Positions 1-8,599 of a DNA stretch of 64,000 nt are shown here, one piece after another. Every line of letters begins with the position of its first letter. Position 1 is the first letter of the stretch. The DNA lies in assembly GCF_014854695.1 (NCBI RefSeq), contig NZ_CP027557.1, forward strand, positions 1,116,001 through 1,180,000, given 5' to 3'. Made by a program: the position numbers and the translations under genes. The notes beneath the pieces are model-generated. The model was not told where the DNA came from. It saw only the letters and a list, made by a program, of their open reading frames with translations, and made no database searches. This DNA comes from Rhodococcus rhodochrous. GTDB taxonomy: Bacteria > Actinomycetota > Actinomycetes > Mycobacteriales > Mycobacteriaceae.

Positions 1-213
1 CACCGCGGCTTTCGGCTTTTCGACCAGGTCGAGCAGACGTTGGCGGGCGAGGCGTTCGCCCAGCTCCGGCAGAGCCGGCGCCGGAATTCCTCGCAGGTCC
101 TCCAGACAGCTCGCAACCACTGCCTCGATCCGATACCGCGGGAGGTGGCCCTCGAACTCGGCGGCAAGCCGATCCGCGATCTGACTGTCGGGTGTGGCGC
201 GCACAGTGCTCAT
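1..213 (-). CDS. Three-helix-bundle dimerization-domain protein, 3' end outside window
   Basis: This is the first 71 codons of a gene that runs off the left edge. It starts at an ATG (complement of 211-213) preceded by an AGGA Shine-Dalgarno. The protein begins MSTVRATPDSQIADRLAAEF and continues with a helical segment containing PRYRIEAVVASCLEDL and ARQRLLDLV. This resembles the short three-helix-bundle proteins common in Rhodococcus and Streptomyces. A second protein of the same general kind lies at 2733-2975. The family's molecular role is not established; dimerization is inferred from the fold name only. The frame is open to the window edge. Confidence 0.6.
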   Translation of the reverse strand, partial: MSTVRATPDSQIADRLAAEFEGHLPRYRIEAVVASCLEDLRGIPAPALPELGERLARQRLLDLVEKPKAAV

Positions 214-731
214 CTCGAGTCCTGCGTTCTCTGGTCGCCGAAGTCGAGAACGACGGTGTCACCGCGTTCGATCGTCCGGTCACCGACCTCGTGGTACGGG
301 GCAGCGCTGTCGGTCCGGACACGACGACGGTGAATCGTCCTGCTCGTGCCCGAATCGGCGTGACAACGCTGCCGGCTCCGCTGCAATCACAATTCTGCGA
401 GGGCGTCGCGCAAGGGCTCGCCGCTCGATCGGTCCCCCAGCATCGATATCATCGACACGGTCGCTTCCCACACCGGGCGCTCATCGCCCTCTTTCGCCGA
501 ATTGTGCGCCTGCTCGGTCGGACACTGCAACATATTCCGGTAAATTCGATCGTCGATTCAGCAACGACGGGGCGCACAACGTATCAATTGTCGCAACGCG
601 ACGTATTCGGGTGCTTTTATGTCCGAACGCGAGTCGTGGTTCGGAGTTGTCGAAGTGGTTCACATGCCGACGCGTCGCGGAACGGCTTTCCTTGTCACGC
701 CGGCGCCGACGGGTGCAGTGCGGAAACGGTG
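214..731. other. 518-bp non-coding stretch upstream of the partial gene
   Basis: I see no convincing gene here. The overlapping open frames on both strands are typical high-G+C shadows with no Shine-Dalgarno and no recognisable protein. The stretch at about 500-620 is more A+T-rich than its surroundings and contains a small perfect dyad (GTCGC-AAC-GCGAC, 590-602). It separates the 3' end of the exporter gene from the start of the partial gene at 213, so it probably carries that gene's promoter. I cannot place -35/-10 boxes with confidence. Confidence 0.4.
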
Positions 732-2333
732 TCAGAGCAGTCCTGGTGCGGCTCCCGGTGCCGCGGGCGGCGCGTCGGGTTCACGCATCATCCGGAAGGA
801 GTTCAGCAGTCCGAGCAGTCCGGTGAGGATCGGCACGAGCAGCGCGGCCTGCAGCGCGACGGGACGGGCGTCGGTGTTGATGCGGATGATCTCGTCGCGG
901 ATCTCGGGTGGCCGGCCGGCGAGCAGGTCCTGGAGTTGCGTATTGCTCATGACCTCGGCGTCCTCCTCGAGGACCTGCGCGATGTGTTGCTTCTCGTCGG
1001 GCGGCAGGACGGTGCTCGACTGCGTCATGGCGGTGAACGTGAGGGACAAGGTGGCCAGCATGACGGCCCCGGCGAAGGCCAGCCCGAACGACAGCCCGAA
1101 CGACCCGGCCGCGGAATTGGTGCCCGCGGCCTCACTGACCCGCTCCTCCGATATCGGGGCGAGGGTGTAGTTGTTCAGTTGCGAGACCAGCAGTCCCAGC
1201 CCGGCGCCGGCAACGACGAGTGGTGCCAGCAGCGCCCACCCGAAGTCCGCGCGGGGTACCAACGGGAGCAGCACGGCGACGCCGACGGTGACGAGCAGGA
1301 ACCCCCACCGAATGATGACTGCGGGACGGCGATTGCCTGCCTTGTTCCCCGCGAGCAGAGCGACGGCGAACATGCTCAGCGACAGCGGTGCGAGTGAGAG
1401 ACCGGCCTGCATGGCGTTGTACTCGAGCACCATCTGCAGATAGATGGGCAGCGCGATCATCGTCCCGCCCAACGCGATCTGCTGAAGCATCTGCCCGGTG
1501 ACGCCGAGCCGGAACACCTTCGACCGGAACAGGCCCGGGTCCAGCAGGGCGGGCTCGCCGCGCCGTGTGCGGCGGATCAACCAGTAGGTGAGAGCGGTGA
1601 GCGCGGCAGCGCCTGTGAGCAGCAGTGCCGCGACCGCGTCGCCGCCCTCCTGCCACACCAGGATCCCGAGCACGATCCCACCCATGCCGACGACCGACAG
1701 CACGGCTCCGATCGGGTCCACGCCGCGCGGCCCGGTGTACGGCACGTCCCGGACGAGCCCGATGCCGGCCAGTACCACCGCGATGATCACCACTTCCAGG
1801 GCGAACCCGACCCGCCACGACAGATAGGTGGTGACGAAGCCGCCGAGTAATGGGCCGACTGCAGCGGCGATCGCAGCTGCCGCGCCGACGAGTGCGTAGA
1901 CCTTCTTCTGAGCGGCGCCGTGGAAGTTGCCGTGTACCAGTGACTGCATGGCAGGCAGCAGCAGTGATGCGCCGATCCCACCGACCACCGCCCACAGGAG
2001 GATCACCACGGTCAGTCCCTGGGCGAGGGTCATCGCCGCAGCGCCCGTCGCGTAGCCGAGCAGTCCCAGCACGTATGCGCATTTGCGACCGATCAGGTCA
2101 CCGATCTTGCTGCCGATCAGAATGAACGCCGCCGAGACCAGCGCTTCGAGCGCGATCGCGGACTGCACACCGCTGACGGTGGTGCCGAGGTCGCGCACCA
2201 CCGCCGAGATCGACACGTTCATCAGTGACGTGTCGACGACAAGGACGAACATCGCCATCGCGAGAAGCACGGCGAGCAACCGACGTCGGCCGGAGAGCTG
2301 ACCTTCTTCGGCGGAAGAGATCCCGTCGGCCAT
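732..2333 (-). CDS. MFS transporter, DHA2 (EmrB/QacA) type
   Basis: A 533-residue integral membrane protein with about 14 hydrophobic segments, the usual size and topology of proton-coupled drug:H+ antiporters of the DHA2 group. The first helix carries VVDTSLMNVSI, the family's LDxTIVNVA-like signature (about residues 32-42). The loop between helices 2 and 3 has the motif-A sequence GSKIGDLIGRK (74-84). A glycine/alanine-rich helix near residue 150 ends in VGPLLGG, like motif C. The ATG at 2333 has GAGGTGG about 10 nt upstream. Export of toxic compounds is the inferred role; the substrate cannot be read from sequence. No regulator gene sits next to it. Confidence 0.9.
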   Translation of the reverse strand: MADGISSAEEGQLSGRRRLLAVLLAMAMFVLVVDTSLMNVSISAVVRDLGTTVSGVQSAIALEALVSAAFILIGSKIGDLIGRKCAYVLGLLGYATGAAAMTLAQGLTVVILLWAVVGGIGASLLLPAMQSLVHGNFHGAAQKKVYALVGAAAAIAAAVGPLLGGFVTTYLSWRVGFALEVVIIAVVLAGIGLVRDVPYTGPRGVDPIGAVLSVVGMGGIVLGILVWQEGGDAVAALLLTGAAALTALTYWLIRRTRRGEPALLDPGLFRSKVFRLGVTGQMLQQIALGGTMIALPIYLQMVLEYNAMQAGLSLAPLSLSMFAVALLAGNKAGNRRPAVIIRWGFLLVTVGVAVLLPLVPRADFGWALLAPLVVAGAGLGLLVSQLNNYTLAPISEERVSEAAGTNSAAGSFGLSFGLAFAGAVMLATLSLTFTAMTQSSTVLPPDEKQHIAQVLEEDAEVMSNTQLQDLLAGRPPEIRDEIIRINTDARPVALQAALLVPILTGLLGLLNSFRMMREPDAPPAAPGAAPGLL

Positions 2334-2465
2334 GGCAGATCACCACCTCACTGTCGTGGACCGGCGGCGATCCGGCCGGTCGACCAGTGCTGATCAGACA
2401 GTAGGCCCCCCGAGCGCCCCTCACATCCGGAAGTCGACAGCGCGGCAAACTTGAAAATGCAGCGC

Positions 2466-2729
2466 CTACAGCAGATCGGACGTACAACCCTTTACGATGC
2501 GCCGCGTCGCGTCGGCAACCACCTCGGTGAAGGAACCCTGCTCTCGAGAATGCGACGTTGTCTGATCGCGCCATTGCCCGAGCAGTGCTCCGAGCGCCGT
2601 TCCGCCGGCCGTGGGGCCGACGAGGCCGATGCCCACCGGCGGGAAGAGTGCGGCCACCACTCCCGCGGACAGACCCCAGCCGAGACCGACCGCCGCGCCC
2701 TGACGGGTGGGGTGCTCGTACTTGCTCAC
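2466..2729 (-). CDS. Small Gly/Ala-rich membrane protein (DUF1269-core-like)
   Basis: An 87-residue protein. Residues about 10-52 are a glycine-rich hydrophobic stretch (GLGWGLSAGVVAALFPPVGI and onward), resembling the central glycine-rich membrane segment of DUF1269-type proteins. The N-terminal and C-terminal parts of that family are missing. The C-terminus is short and charged (RDQTTSHSREQGSFTEVV). It starts 3 nt after the stop of the small gene at 2733-2975 and so is probably co-transcribed and coupled with it. It could be an independent miniature family or a truncated remnant. The function is unknown; the proposed relationship rests on pattern only. Confidence 0.55.
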   Translation of the reverse strand: MSKYEHPTRQGAAVGLGWGLSAGVVAALFPPVGIGLVGPTAGGTALGALLGQWRDQTTSHSREQGSFTEVVADATRRIVKGCTSDLL

Positions 2730-2732
2730 GTC

Positions 2733-2975
2733 CTACCTTCCGACCTCCGGAATCGTGGGCGGAAGAACGGAATCGAGAAGCGTAGGTTCGGAGAGTTCAC
2801 GTTTCACCGCCTTCTCGACGAGGAGCGGAACGAAGTCTCGAACCCTGCTCGTGGCGAATCGGCGATAGACGCCGTACACCGCACGTGCGATGTCGTCGGG
2901 AGGAACGAGCGGATATCGAACGATCAGGCGTTCGGTCACCTGCTGGATCTGACGGAACTCGTCGTCACCGCTCAT
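2733..2975 (-). CDS. Three-helix-bundle dimerization-domain protein
   Basis: An 80-residue protein, MSGDDEFRQIQQVTERLIVR followed by a helical region containing DDIARAVYGVYRRFATSRVRDFVPLLVEK. It has the feel of the partial gene at 1-213: short amphipathic helices, an x-V-x-x-R-x-F pattern and no membrane span. The start is the ATG complementary to 2973-2975; the longer open frame upstream has no Shine-Dalgarno and antisense-like composition. It is followed after 3 nt by the small membrane protein at 2466-2729, and it is divergent from ppk2. A link to stress physiology is inferred only from the neighbourhood. Confidence 0.6.
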   Translation of the reverse strand: MSGDDEFRQIQQVTERLIVRYPLVPPDDIARAVYGVYRRFATSRVRDFVPLLVEKAVKRELSEPTLLDSVLPPTIPEVGR

Positions 2976-3164
2976 CGGCCAATCGTGACGTCGGCCCCGA
3001 GATCCGTCAAGGCTCGAAACGGCATCGGATGCACCGCTTCCGGGCACGATTCGACAACACCTGCGGCACGTGGTGACCGGTCCGCGTCCATCGCTCCGAA
3101 CCGATCGTTCTCCCACGAACGTGGGGTCGGAGGCGGACAATGGGTGGACGTCCGAGGGAGAACC

Positions 3165-4064
3165 GTGGGACACAAGACGGGGCACGAGAAGCACCGGAAG
3201 AGATCGCCGGAGAAGTCGCTCACCGCGCGTTCCGATTCCGGCGCCCTTCGTCCCCCCGGTCCACCGCAGCAGGGCGCATCGCCGGTCCGCGAACCCATGA
3301 AGAACAAGGAGTACCGTCGCCTGCTCCGTCCGTTGCACGCAGAACTCGTCGCCGTGCAGGAATGGGTGAGATCGTCCGGAGTTCGTATCTGCATCCTGTT
3401 CGAGGGCCGCGACACCGCAGGTAAGGGGGGTGTCATCAAGGCGATCACGGAACGAGTGAGTCCCAGGGTCTTCCGCGTCGTGGCGCTGCCCGCACCCACG
3501 GAGCGTGAACGGTCTCAGATGTACATCCAGCGCTACGTACCCCACCTACCTGCCGGAGGCGAGGTCGTGATCTTCGATCGCAGTTGGTACAACCGCGCCG
3601 GCGTCGAACGAGTGATGAACTTCTGCACGGAGGAGGAGGCACAGCATTTCCTCCAGATGATCCCGACGGTCGAACGCGCGATCGTGGACTCCGGCATCAT
3701 CCTTCTGAAGTACTGGCTGGAAGTGGGCCAGGAGCAACAGACGCTGCGCCTGCAGAGTCGCATCGACGATCCTCGGAAGACCTGGAAGCTGTCGAATCTG
3801 GATCTGGAGTCGTACACACATTGGTACGACTACTCCCGGGCACGGGACGAGATGTTCCACTTCACCGATACCGGCTGGGCCCCTTGGTATGTCGTCGACA
3901 ACGACGACAAGAAACGTGGCCGGCTCAACGTCATCGCCCATCTGCTCGACCGGATCCCCTACGAGCCGCTCGAGCGCCCCGATCTGGTTCTGCCGCCGCG
4001 ACAGGACGCCGATGGGTACACGGCGCCGACCCAACCTCTTCACTGGATACCCACGCTCTACTGA
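3165..4064 (+). CDS. ppk2: Polyphosphate kinase 2 (single-domain PPK2)
   Basis: PPK2 enzymes move phosphate between polyphosphate and nucleoside diphosphates in the cytosol. Single-domain members of about 300 residues mainly convert NDP to NTP. This 299-residue protein has the Walker A loop FEGRDTAGKGG (about residues 79-89), the Walker-B-like FDRSWYNRAGVE (137-148) and the lid-region pattern KLSNLDLESYTHWYDYSRAR. I chose GTG 3165 because GAGGGAGA lies 3-4 nt upstream. The alternative ATG 3297 would give 255 residues and drop a lysine-rich N-terminal tail of low conservation. The gene is 30 bp upstream of a P-type ATPase on the same strand, and the two may form an operon with the SulP gene. 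Confidence 0.92.
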   Translation: MGHKTGHEKHRKRSPEKSLTARSDSGALRPPGPPQQGASPVREPMKNKEYRRLLRPLHAELVAVQEWVRSSGVRICILFEGRDTAGKGGVIKAITERVSPRVFRVVALPAPTERERSQMYIQRYVPHLPAGGEVVIFDRSWYNRAGVERVMNFCTEEEAQHFLQMIPTVERAIVDSGIILLKYWLEVGQEQQTLRLQSRIDDPRKTWKLSNLDLESYTHWYDYSRARDEMFHFTDTGWAPWYVVDNDDKKRGRLNVIAHLLDRIPYEPLERPDLVLPPRQDADGYTAPTQPLHWIPTLY

Positions 4065-4094
4065 GGCTCTTCCGGTAGGGAAGGACGAACCGCG

Positions 4095-6875
4095 ATGGCC
4101 ACTACGAGATCCGGACCGGACCGAGCGAAGATCCTCGTCCCCGATCGAGAAGAACCGTCCTGGTATGCCACGGACGCCGCCGACGTGATCGCAGCGCTGT
4201 CCTCCGACGAACGATCCGGTCTCACGACGGCCGAGGCGGACGAACGTCGCCGACGTTTCGGACCCAATACGATCGTGTCCGAACCCGCACCGTCCACGTG
4301 GACGATCGCACTGCGGCAGGTACGGGATCCGATGAACCTGATGTTGATCGCCGTGACGGCGGTGAGCATCGTGATCGGGGAGATCTCCACCGCTCTCGTC
4401 GTCGTCGTCCTGGTCGCACTCAATGTGGTACTGGGCACGCGGCAGGAAGTGAAGGCCCGTGCAAGCGTGGACGCCCTCGCGAGAATGCAGACTCCACAGG
4501 CGCGAACGATCCGCGACGGAGTGTTGAGCGAGATCGGGGCCACCGACCTGGTGCCGGGCGACATCGTGCAACTCGAAGCCGGCGACCTCGTGCCCGCGGA
4601 CGGACGTGTGATCACGTCGGCGACACTCGAGACGCAGGAAGCAGCGCTCACGGGAGAAAGTGCGCCGGTTCCGAAGGACCCCGCGACCCTTCCTGTCGGT
4701 GACGTCCCCCTGGGCGATCGCTCCGACATGCTGTTCCAGAACACATCCGTCACTCGTGGTACCGCCAGGATGGTGGTGACGGAGACGGGCATGGACACCG
4801 AAATGGGCCGGATCGCATCGATGCTGTCGGCGGTTGCTCCGAGCAGGTCACCGTTGCAACGCGAACTCGACTCGCTGACCCGACTGCTCGGGGTCATCGC
4901 CTGGACCGCGGTTGCCGTCATCGTCGTCATCGGCGTGATCCGCGGGCAAGATCTGACCACGGTGCTGTTGCTGGGCATCGCCATGGGGGTGTCGGCGATC
5001 CCGACCGGCCTGCCGACCTTCGTGCAGGCGATGCTCGCTTTCGGTGCCCGGCAACTCGCCGAAGCGAAGGCCGTCGTCAAGAACCTTTCCGATGTCGAGA
5101 CCCTCGGTGCCACGAACGCGGTCAACTCGGACAAGACCGGTACGCTCACGATGAACCAGATGACCGTGCGCTCGTTGTATTTCCACACCCGGTGGTACAC
5201 CGTGGACGGTGAGGGATACAGCAAGGCCGGGCGGATCACGCGTGCCGCCGGCGACGAGCTGCCCGACTTCACTCTTCTCGCATACGGATTGTGCCTCGAC
5301 AGCGATGCCACGGTCTCCGACAGCGGAGTGGTCGTCGGAGATCCCACAGAGGCAGCTCTGGTCGTGCTCGCCGCCAAACTCGGCATCGACGCTCCGCTCA
5401 CCCACCGGTCGTATCCCCGCGTCGCCGAAGTGCCGTTCGACTCGGCGTACAAGTTCATGGCGACGTTCCACCACCTGCCGGTCGACGGTGCCACGCGATT
5501 CGTCGAGCTCGTCAAAGGCGCCCCGGACGTGGTTCTGGCACAGTGCGGCAGCGCCTTCCGTCCGGGACGACGAGCGGCGCCACTCGACGAGGCTCGTGAC
5601 GAGATCGTCGCGGCGAACCGAACCCTGTCCGAAAAGGGACTGCGGGTCCTGGCATTCGCGGCCCGTATCGTCGACGGGCAGGAGGAAGCGGTGCGGGCCG
5701 ACCCGATGTCGTTCGTGGAGGATCTCACCTTCGTCGGGATGGTCGGCATCATCGATCCGCTTCGGCCCGAAGCGATCGAGGCGGTGCGCACCGCGCACGC
5801 GGCAGGTATCGATGTCCGCATGATCACCGGCGATCATGCGATCACAGCCTCCGCGATCGGTGCCGAACTCGGTCTCGGACCGGGCGTCGTCAGCGGACCC
5901 GACCTTCGCGCGATGCCCGACGAGACTCTGGCGGCAGAACTTCCGAACCTGCACGTGTTCGGTCGGGTTACTCCCCAGGACAAACTCCGACTCGTCGATC
6001 TCATGCAGAAGGGCGGCGCGGTCGTCGCGATGACCGGAGACGCCGTCAACGACGCCGCAGCTCTGAAGAAGGCCGACATCGGAGTTGCGATGGGGTCGGG
6101 CAGCGAAGTGACGAAGCAGGCCGGAAGAATCGTGCTGACCGACGACAACTTCGGGACGCTGGTCACTGCGATCCGTCTGGGACGCAACATCTACGAGAAG
6201 ATCGTGTCGTACATCCGGTACCAGATGTCGAAGCTGTTGTCGCTCGTACTGCTCTTCCTCGTCGCGAGCATCTTCGACATCAACGACGGCGTCGCCCTGA
6301 CCCCGTTGATGGTGCTGTTCCAGCACTTCTTCATCACGTTGTTCCCGGTGGCCGTCATCATGCTCGACCCGCCCTCGCCGGATCTGATGAGCAAACCGCC
6401 TCGCGACCCGAACACGCCGATCGCCAACAGGGCAGCCTTCGTACAGTGGTCGGTCTACGGAACCCTCCAGTTCGCCGTTGCACTCGCGGCGATGCTCCTC
6501 GCTCCCGGTGGGATGAGCACGACGGAGCCGACCGTGGCGATGACGACCGCGTTCGTCGTGTTGTCGTTCGGATCCGTTCTCGCAGGACTGTCCATGCGAC
6601 GCGATCCGGAATCCGGATTCTCCGCCCCGATCGTGGGTGCCCTCCGGATCCTGTCGATTCCGGTGGTGGTCACGGTGCTCGCCGTCGAGTTGGACTTCCT
6701 TCAGGACCTCCTCATGACGACGTCGCTGACAGGTGCTCAATGGCTGGTCTGCATCGGCTGGTCGGTGATCATTCCCGTCGTGGTGGAAGCGGAGAAGGCG
6801 ATCCGGCGTCGCCGACGCACACCGGACCTGTCGATTCCCGCTCCGATGGCGGTTGCTCCTGTGCGTGCTCACTGA
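4095..6875 (+). CDS. P-type (P2-like) cation-transporting ATPase with atypical ion-site motif
   Basis: A 926-residue P-type ATPase. Visible landmarks are an N-terminal cation-ATPase domain, the actuator loop LTGES (185-189), phosphorylation site SDKTGTLTMNQ with Asp346, the nucleotide-binding lysine region (VKGAPDVVL), and the hinge motif MTGDAVNDAAAL (646-657). Six C-terminal membrane helices follow. The overall layout is that of Ca2+/cation P2 pumps such as mycobacterial CtpF. Two conserved motifs are changed: helix 4 has PTGLP (303-307) where P2 pumps have PEGLP, whose glutamate binds the ion, and the hinge has GDAVNDAAAL instead of GDGVNDAPAL. The ion therefore cannot be inferred from family rules. 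It lies between ppk2 and the SulP gene, 8 bp before the latter. Confidence 0.9.
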   Translation: MATTRSGPDRAKILVPDREEPSWYATDAADVIAALSSDERSGLTTAEADERRRRFGPNTIVSEPAPSTWTIALRQVRDPMNLMLIAVTAVSIVIGEISTALVVVVLVALNVVLGTRQEVKARASVDALARMQTPQARTIRDGVLSEIGATDLVPGDIVQLEAGDLVPADGRVITSATLETQEAALTGESAPVPKDPATLPVGDVPLGDRSDMLFQNTSVTRGTARMVVTETGMDTEMGRIASMLSAVAPSRSPLQRELDSLTRLLGVIAWTAVAVIVVIGVIRGQDLTTVLLLGIAMGVSAIPTGLPTFVQAMLAFGARQLAEAKAVVKNLSDVETLGATNAVNSDKTGTLTMNQMTVRSLYFHTRWYTVDGEGYSKAGRITRAAGDELPDFTLLAYGLCLDSDATVSDSGVVVGDPTEAALVVLAAKLGIDAPLTHRSYPRVAEVPFDSAYKFMATFHHLPVDGATRFVELVKGAPDVVLAQCGSAFRPGRRAAPLDEARDEIVAANRTLSEKGLRVLAFAARIVDGQEEAVRADPMSFVEDLTFVGMVGIIDPLRPEAIEAVRTAHAAGIDVRMITGDHAITASAIGAELGLGPGVVSGPDLRAMPDETLAAELPNLHVFGRVTPQDKLRLVDLMQKGGAVVAMTGDAVNDAAALKKADIGVAMGSGSEVTKQAGRIVLTDDNFGTLVTAIRLGRNIYEKIVSYIRYQMSKLLSLVLLFLVASIFDINDGVALTPLMVLFQHFFITLFPVAVIMLDPPSPDLMSKPPRDPNTPIANRAAFVQWSVYGTLQFAVALAAMLLAPGGMSTTEPTVAMTTAFVVLSFGSVLAGLSMRRDPESGFSAPIVGALRILSIPVVVTVLAVELDFLQDLLMTTSLTGAQWLVCIGWSVIIPVVVEAEKAIRRRRRTPDLSIPAPMAVAPVRAH

Positions 6876-6883
6876 GGCCGGTC

Positions 6884-8599
6884 ATGTCACGGATCGAGGG
6901 CCTGGGGACGCTTCCCGGAATTGTCACGGCTCGTGCCTACCGTCGTGAGTGGTTGAGACCGGACATCACCGCCGGCCTCGTGCTCACCGCGCTGCTCATC
7001 CCGGCCGGGATGGGCTACGCCGAAGCTGCCGGATTGCCCGCCTATGCCGGGCTCTACGCGACCATCGTTCCGCTCCTGGCCTATGCGGTGGTCGGTCCGT
7101 CGAAGATCCTCGTCCTGGGGCCGGATTCATCGCTCGCACCACTCATCGCTGCGGCCGTTCTACCACTCGCCGTCGCGAACGATCCGGAGAGCGCGCTGGT
7201 CTTCGCCGGGGTCCTCGGCGTGCTCGTCGGCGTGATCCTGCTCGTCGGAGGTTTCCTCCGCCTCGGCTTCGTCACCGAACTGCTGTCCAAACCGATCCGG
7301 TTGGGTTACCTGAACGCCATCGCACTCGTCGTCATCGTCGGACAACTTCCGAAACTGCTCGGCTTCTCGGTCGACGCACCGGGTCTCCTGGGTGAGATCC
7401 GAGAAATCGCAGAGACCGTCACGAACGGTGGGATCGACCCCGTCGCAGCCGGTATCGGGGTCGCCTCCCTCGCGGTCATCGTGGGATTCCGCTTGTGGTT
7501 GCCGAGGATCCCGGGCGTCCTGGTCGCGGTCGTCGCAGCGATCATCGCCTCAGCTGCACTCGATCTCACCGACGACATCGGGATGGTAGGTGCACTGCCC
7601 GCGGGACTCCCGCTCCCGTCGTTCGGCGGGGTCGAGTGGTCGGACGTCGCCCGTCTCGTCGGACCTGCAGCCGGTATCGCGCTGATCGCTTTCGCCGACA
7701 CCGGAGTGCTCTCCCGCACCTTCGCCGCGCGACGGGGTGAGAACGTGAACGGGAGCACGGAGATGAAAGCGGTGGGCGTCGCGAACATCGCCGGGGGACT
7801 GTTCGGAGGGTTCCCGATCTCCGCAAGCGGATCTCGGACGCCGGTCGCCGAGCAGAGCGGCGCGCGAACCCAATTCGCGTGTGTCGTGGGAGCGCTGGCA
7901 GTTCTCGTCTTCGTTCTCGTCGCTCCGGGGTTGACCACCTATCTACCCGATGCGACGCTCGGCGCCGTGGTGATCGTCGCCGCCACCGCCCTGGTCGATG
8001 TCCGGGGAATGGTCCGGATGTGGCAGATGAGCACGGTCGAGTTCGGGCTGGCCGTCGCGGCCTTCCTCGGGGTCGCTCTGGTGGGGGTGCTGCAGGGCAT
8101 CGTCGTCGCGATCGGTCTGTCCTTCGTCTCGGTGGTCGCGCGCGCCTGGCAGCCGTACCGCACCGAGCTCGTGCGGACCGCCGATCGTCCGGGATTCCAC
8201 GACGTCGAGCGTCATCCCGAAGGCAGTCGTATCCCGGGTCTGGTGATCGTCCGGTTCGACGCCCCGCTGTTCTTCGCCAACGGGGAGATCTTCGATCAGT
8301 ACGTGCGGTCGGTGGTGGCCCGAACCGAAGCGCCTGTCGAATGGGTGGTCATCGCGGCCGAACCGATCACGGGACTCGACACGACCGCCGTCGACGAACT
8401 CGTCGACCTCGACGCCTATCTGGAAGGAAACGGCATCCGCCTCGTGTTCGCCGAGATGAAAGGGCCGATCAAGGACCGGCTCATCAGATTCGGGGTGGGC
8501 GACAGATTCGACCCGAGCCGGTTCCATCCGACCCTCGAGGACGCTGTCGACGCCTTCATCGGCAGGACCGGTAGCGGCAACGATCAGGTCGTCGGTTGA
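6884..8599 (+). CDS. SulP/SLC26-family anion transporter with STAS domain
   Basis: A 571-residue protein of the SulP family of sulfate, bicarbonate and other anion transporters. The N-terminal signature is clear: DITAGLVLTALLIPAGMGYA, followed by GLPAYAGLYATIVPLL and a VVGPSKILVLGPDSS loop. About 12-14 membrane segments run to about residue 430. A cytoplasmic STAS domain follows (about 445-560), including ITGLDTTAVDELVDL. The ATG at 6884 lies 8 nt after the ATPase stop, consistent with an operon. The last 16 bp overlap the 3' end of the convergent gene at 8584-9993. The substrate is not determinable; sulfate or bicarbonate are the usual guesses. Confidence 0.93.
   Translation: MSRIEGLGTLPGIVTARAYRREWLRPDITAGLVLTALLIPAGMGYAEAAGLPAYAGLYATIVPLLAYAVVGPSKILVLGPDSSLAPLIAAAVLPLAVANDPESALVFAGVLGVLVGVILLVGGFLRLGFVTELLSKPIRLGYLNAIALVVIVGQLPKLLGFSVDAPGLLGEIREIAETVTNGGIDPVAAGIGVASLAVIVGFRLWLPRIPGVLVAVVAAIIASAALDLTDDIGMVGALPAGLPLPSFGGVEWSDVARLVGPAAGIALIAFADTGVLSRTFAARRGENVNGSTEMKAVGVANIAGGLFGGFPISASGSRTPVAEQSGARTQFACVVGALAVLVFVLVAPGLTTYLPDATLGAVVIVAATALVDVRGMVRMWQMSTVEFGLAVAAFLGVALVGVLQGIVVAIGLSFVSVVARAWQPYRTELVRTADRPGFHDVERHPEGSRIPGLVIVRFDAPLFFANGEIFDQYVRSVVARTEAPVEWVVIAAEPITGLDTTAVDELVDLDAYLEGNGIRLVFAEMKGPIKDRLIRFGVGDRFDPSRFHPTLEDAVDAFIGRTGSGNDQVVG

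Noticed and set aside
2451-3164. Open frame extending PPK2 by over 200 residues upstream
   Set aside because: The extension has no similarity to PPK2 and overlaps the divergent helix-bundle gene and the small membrane gene on the other strand. GTG 3165 with a good ribosome site gives the family length.
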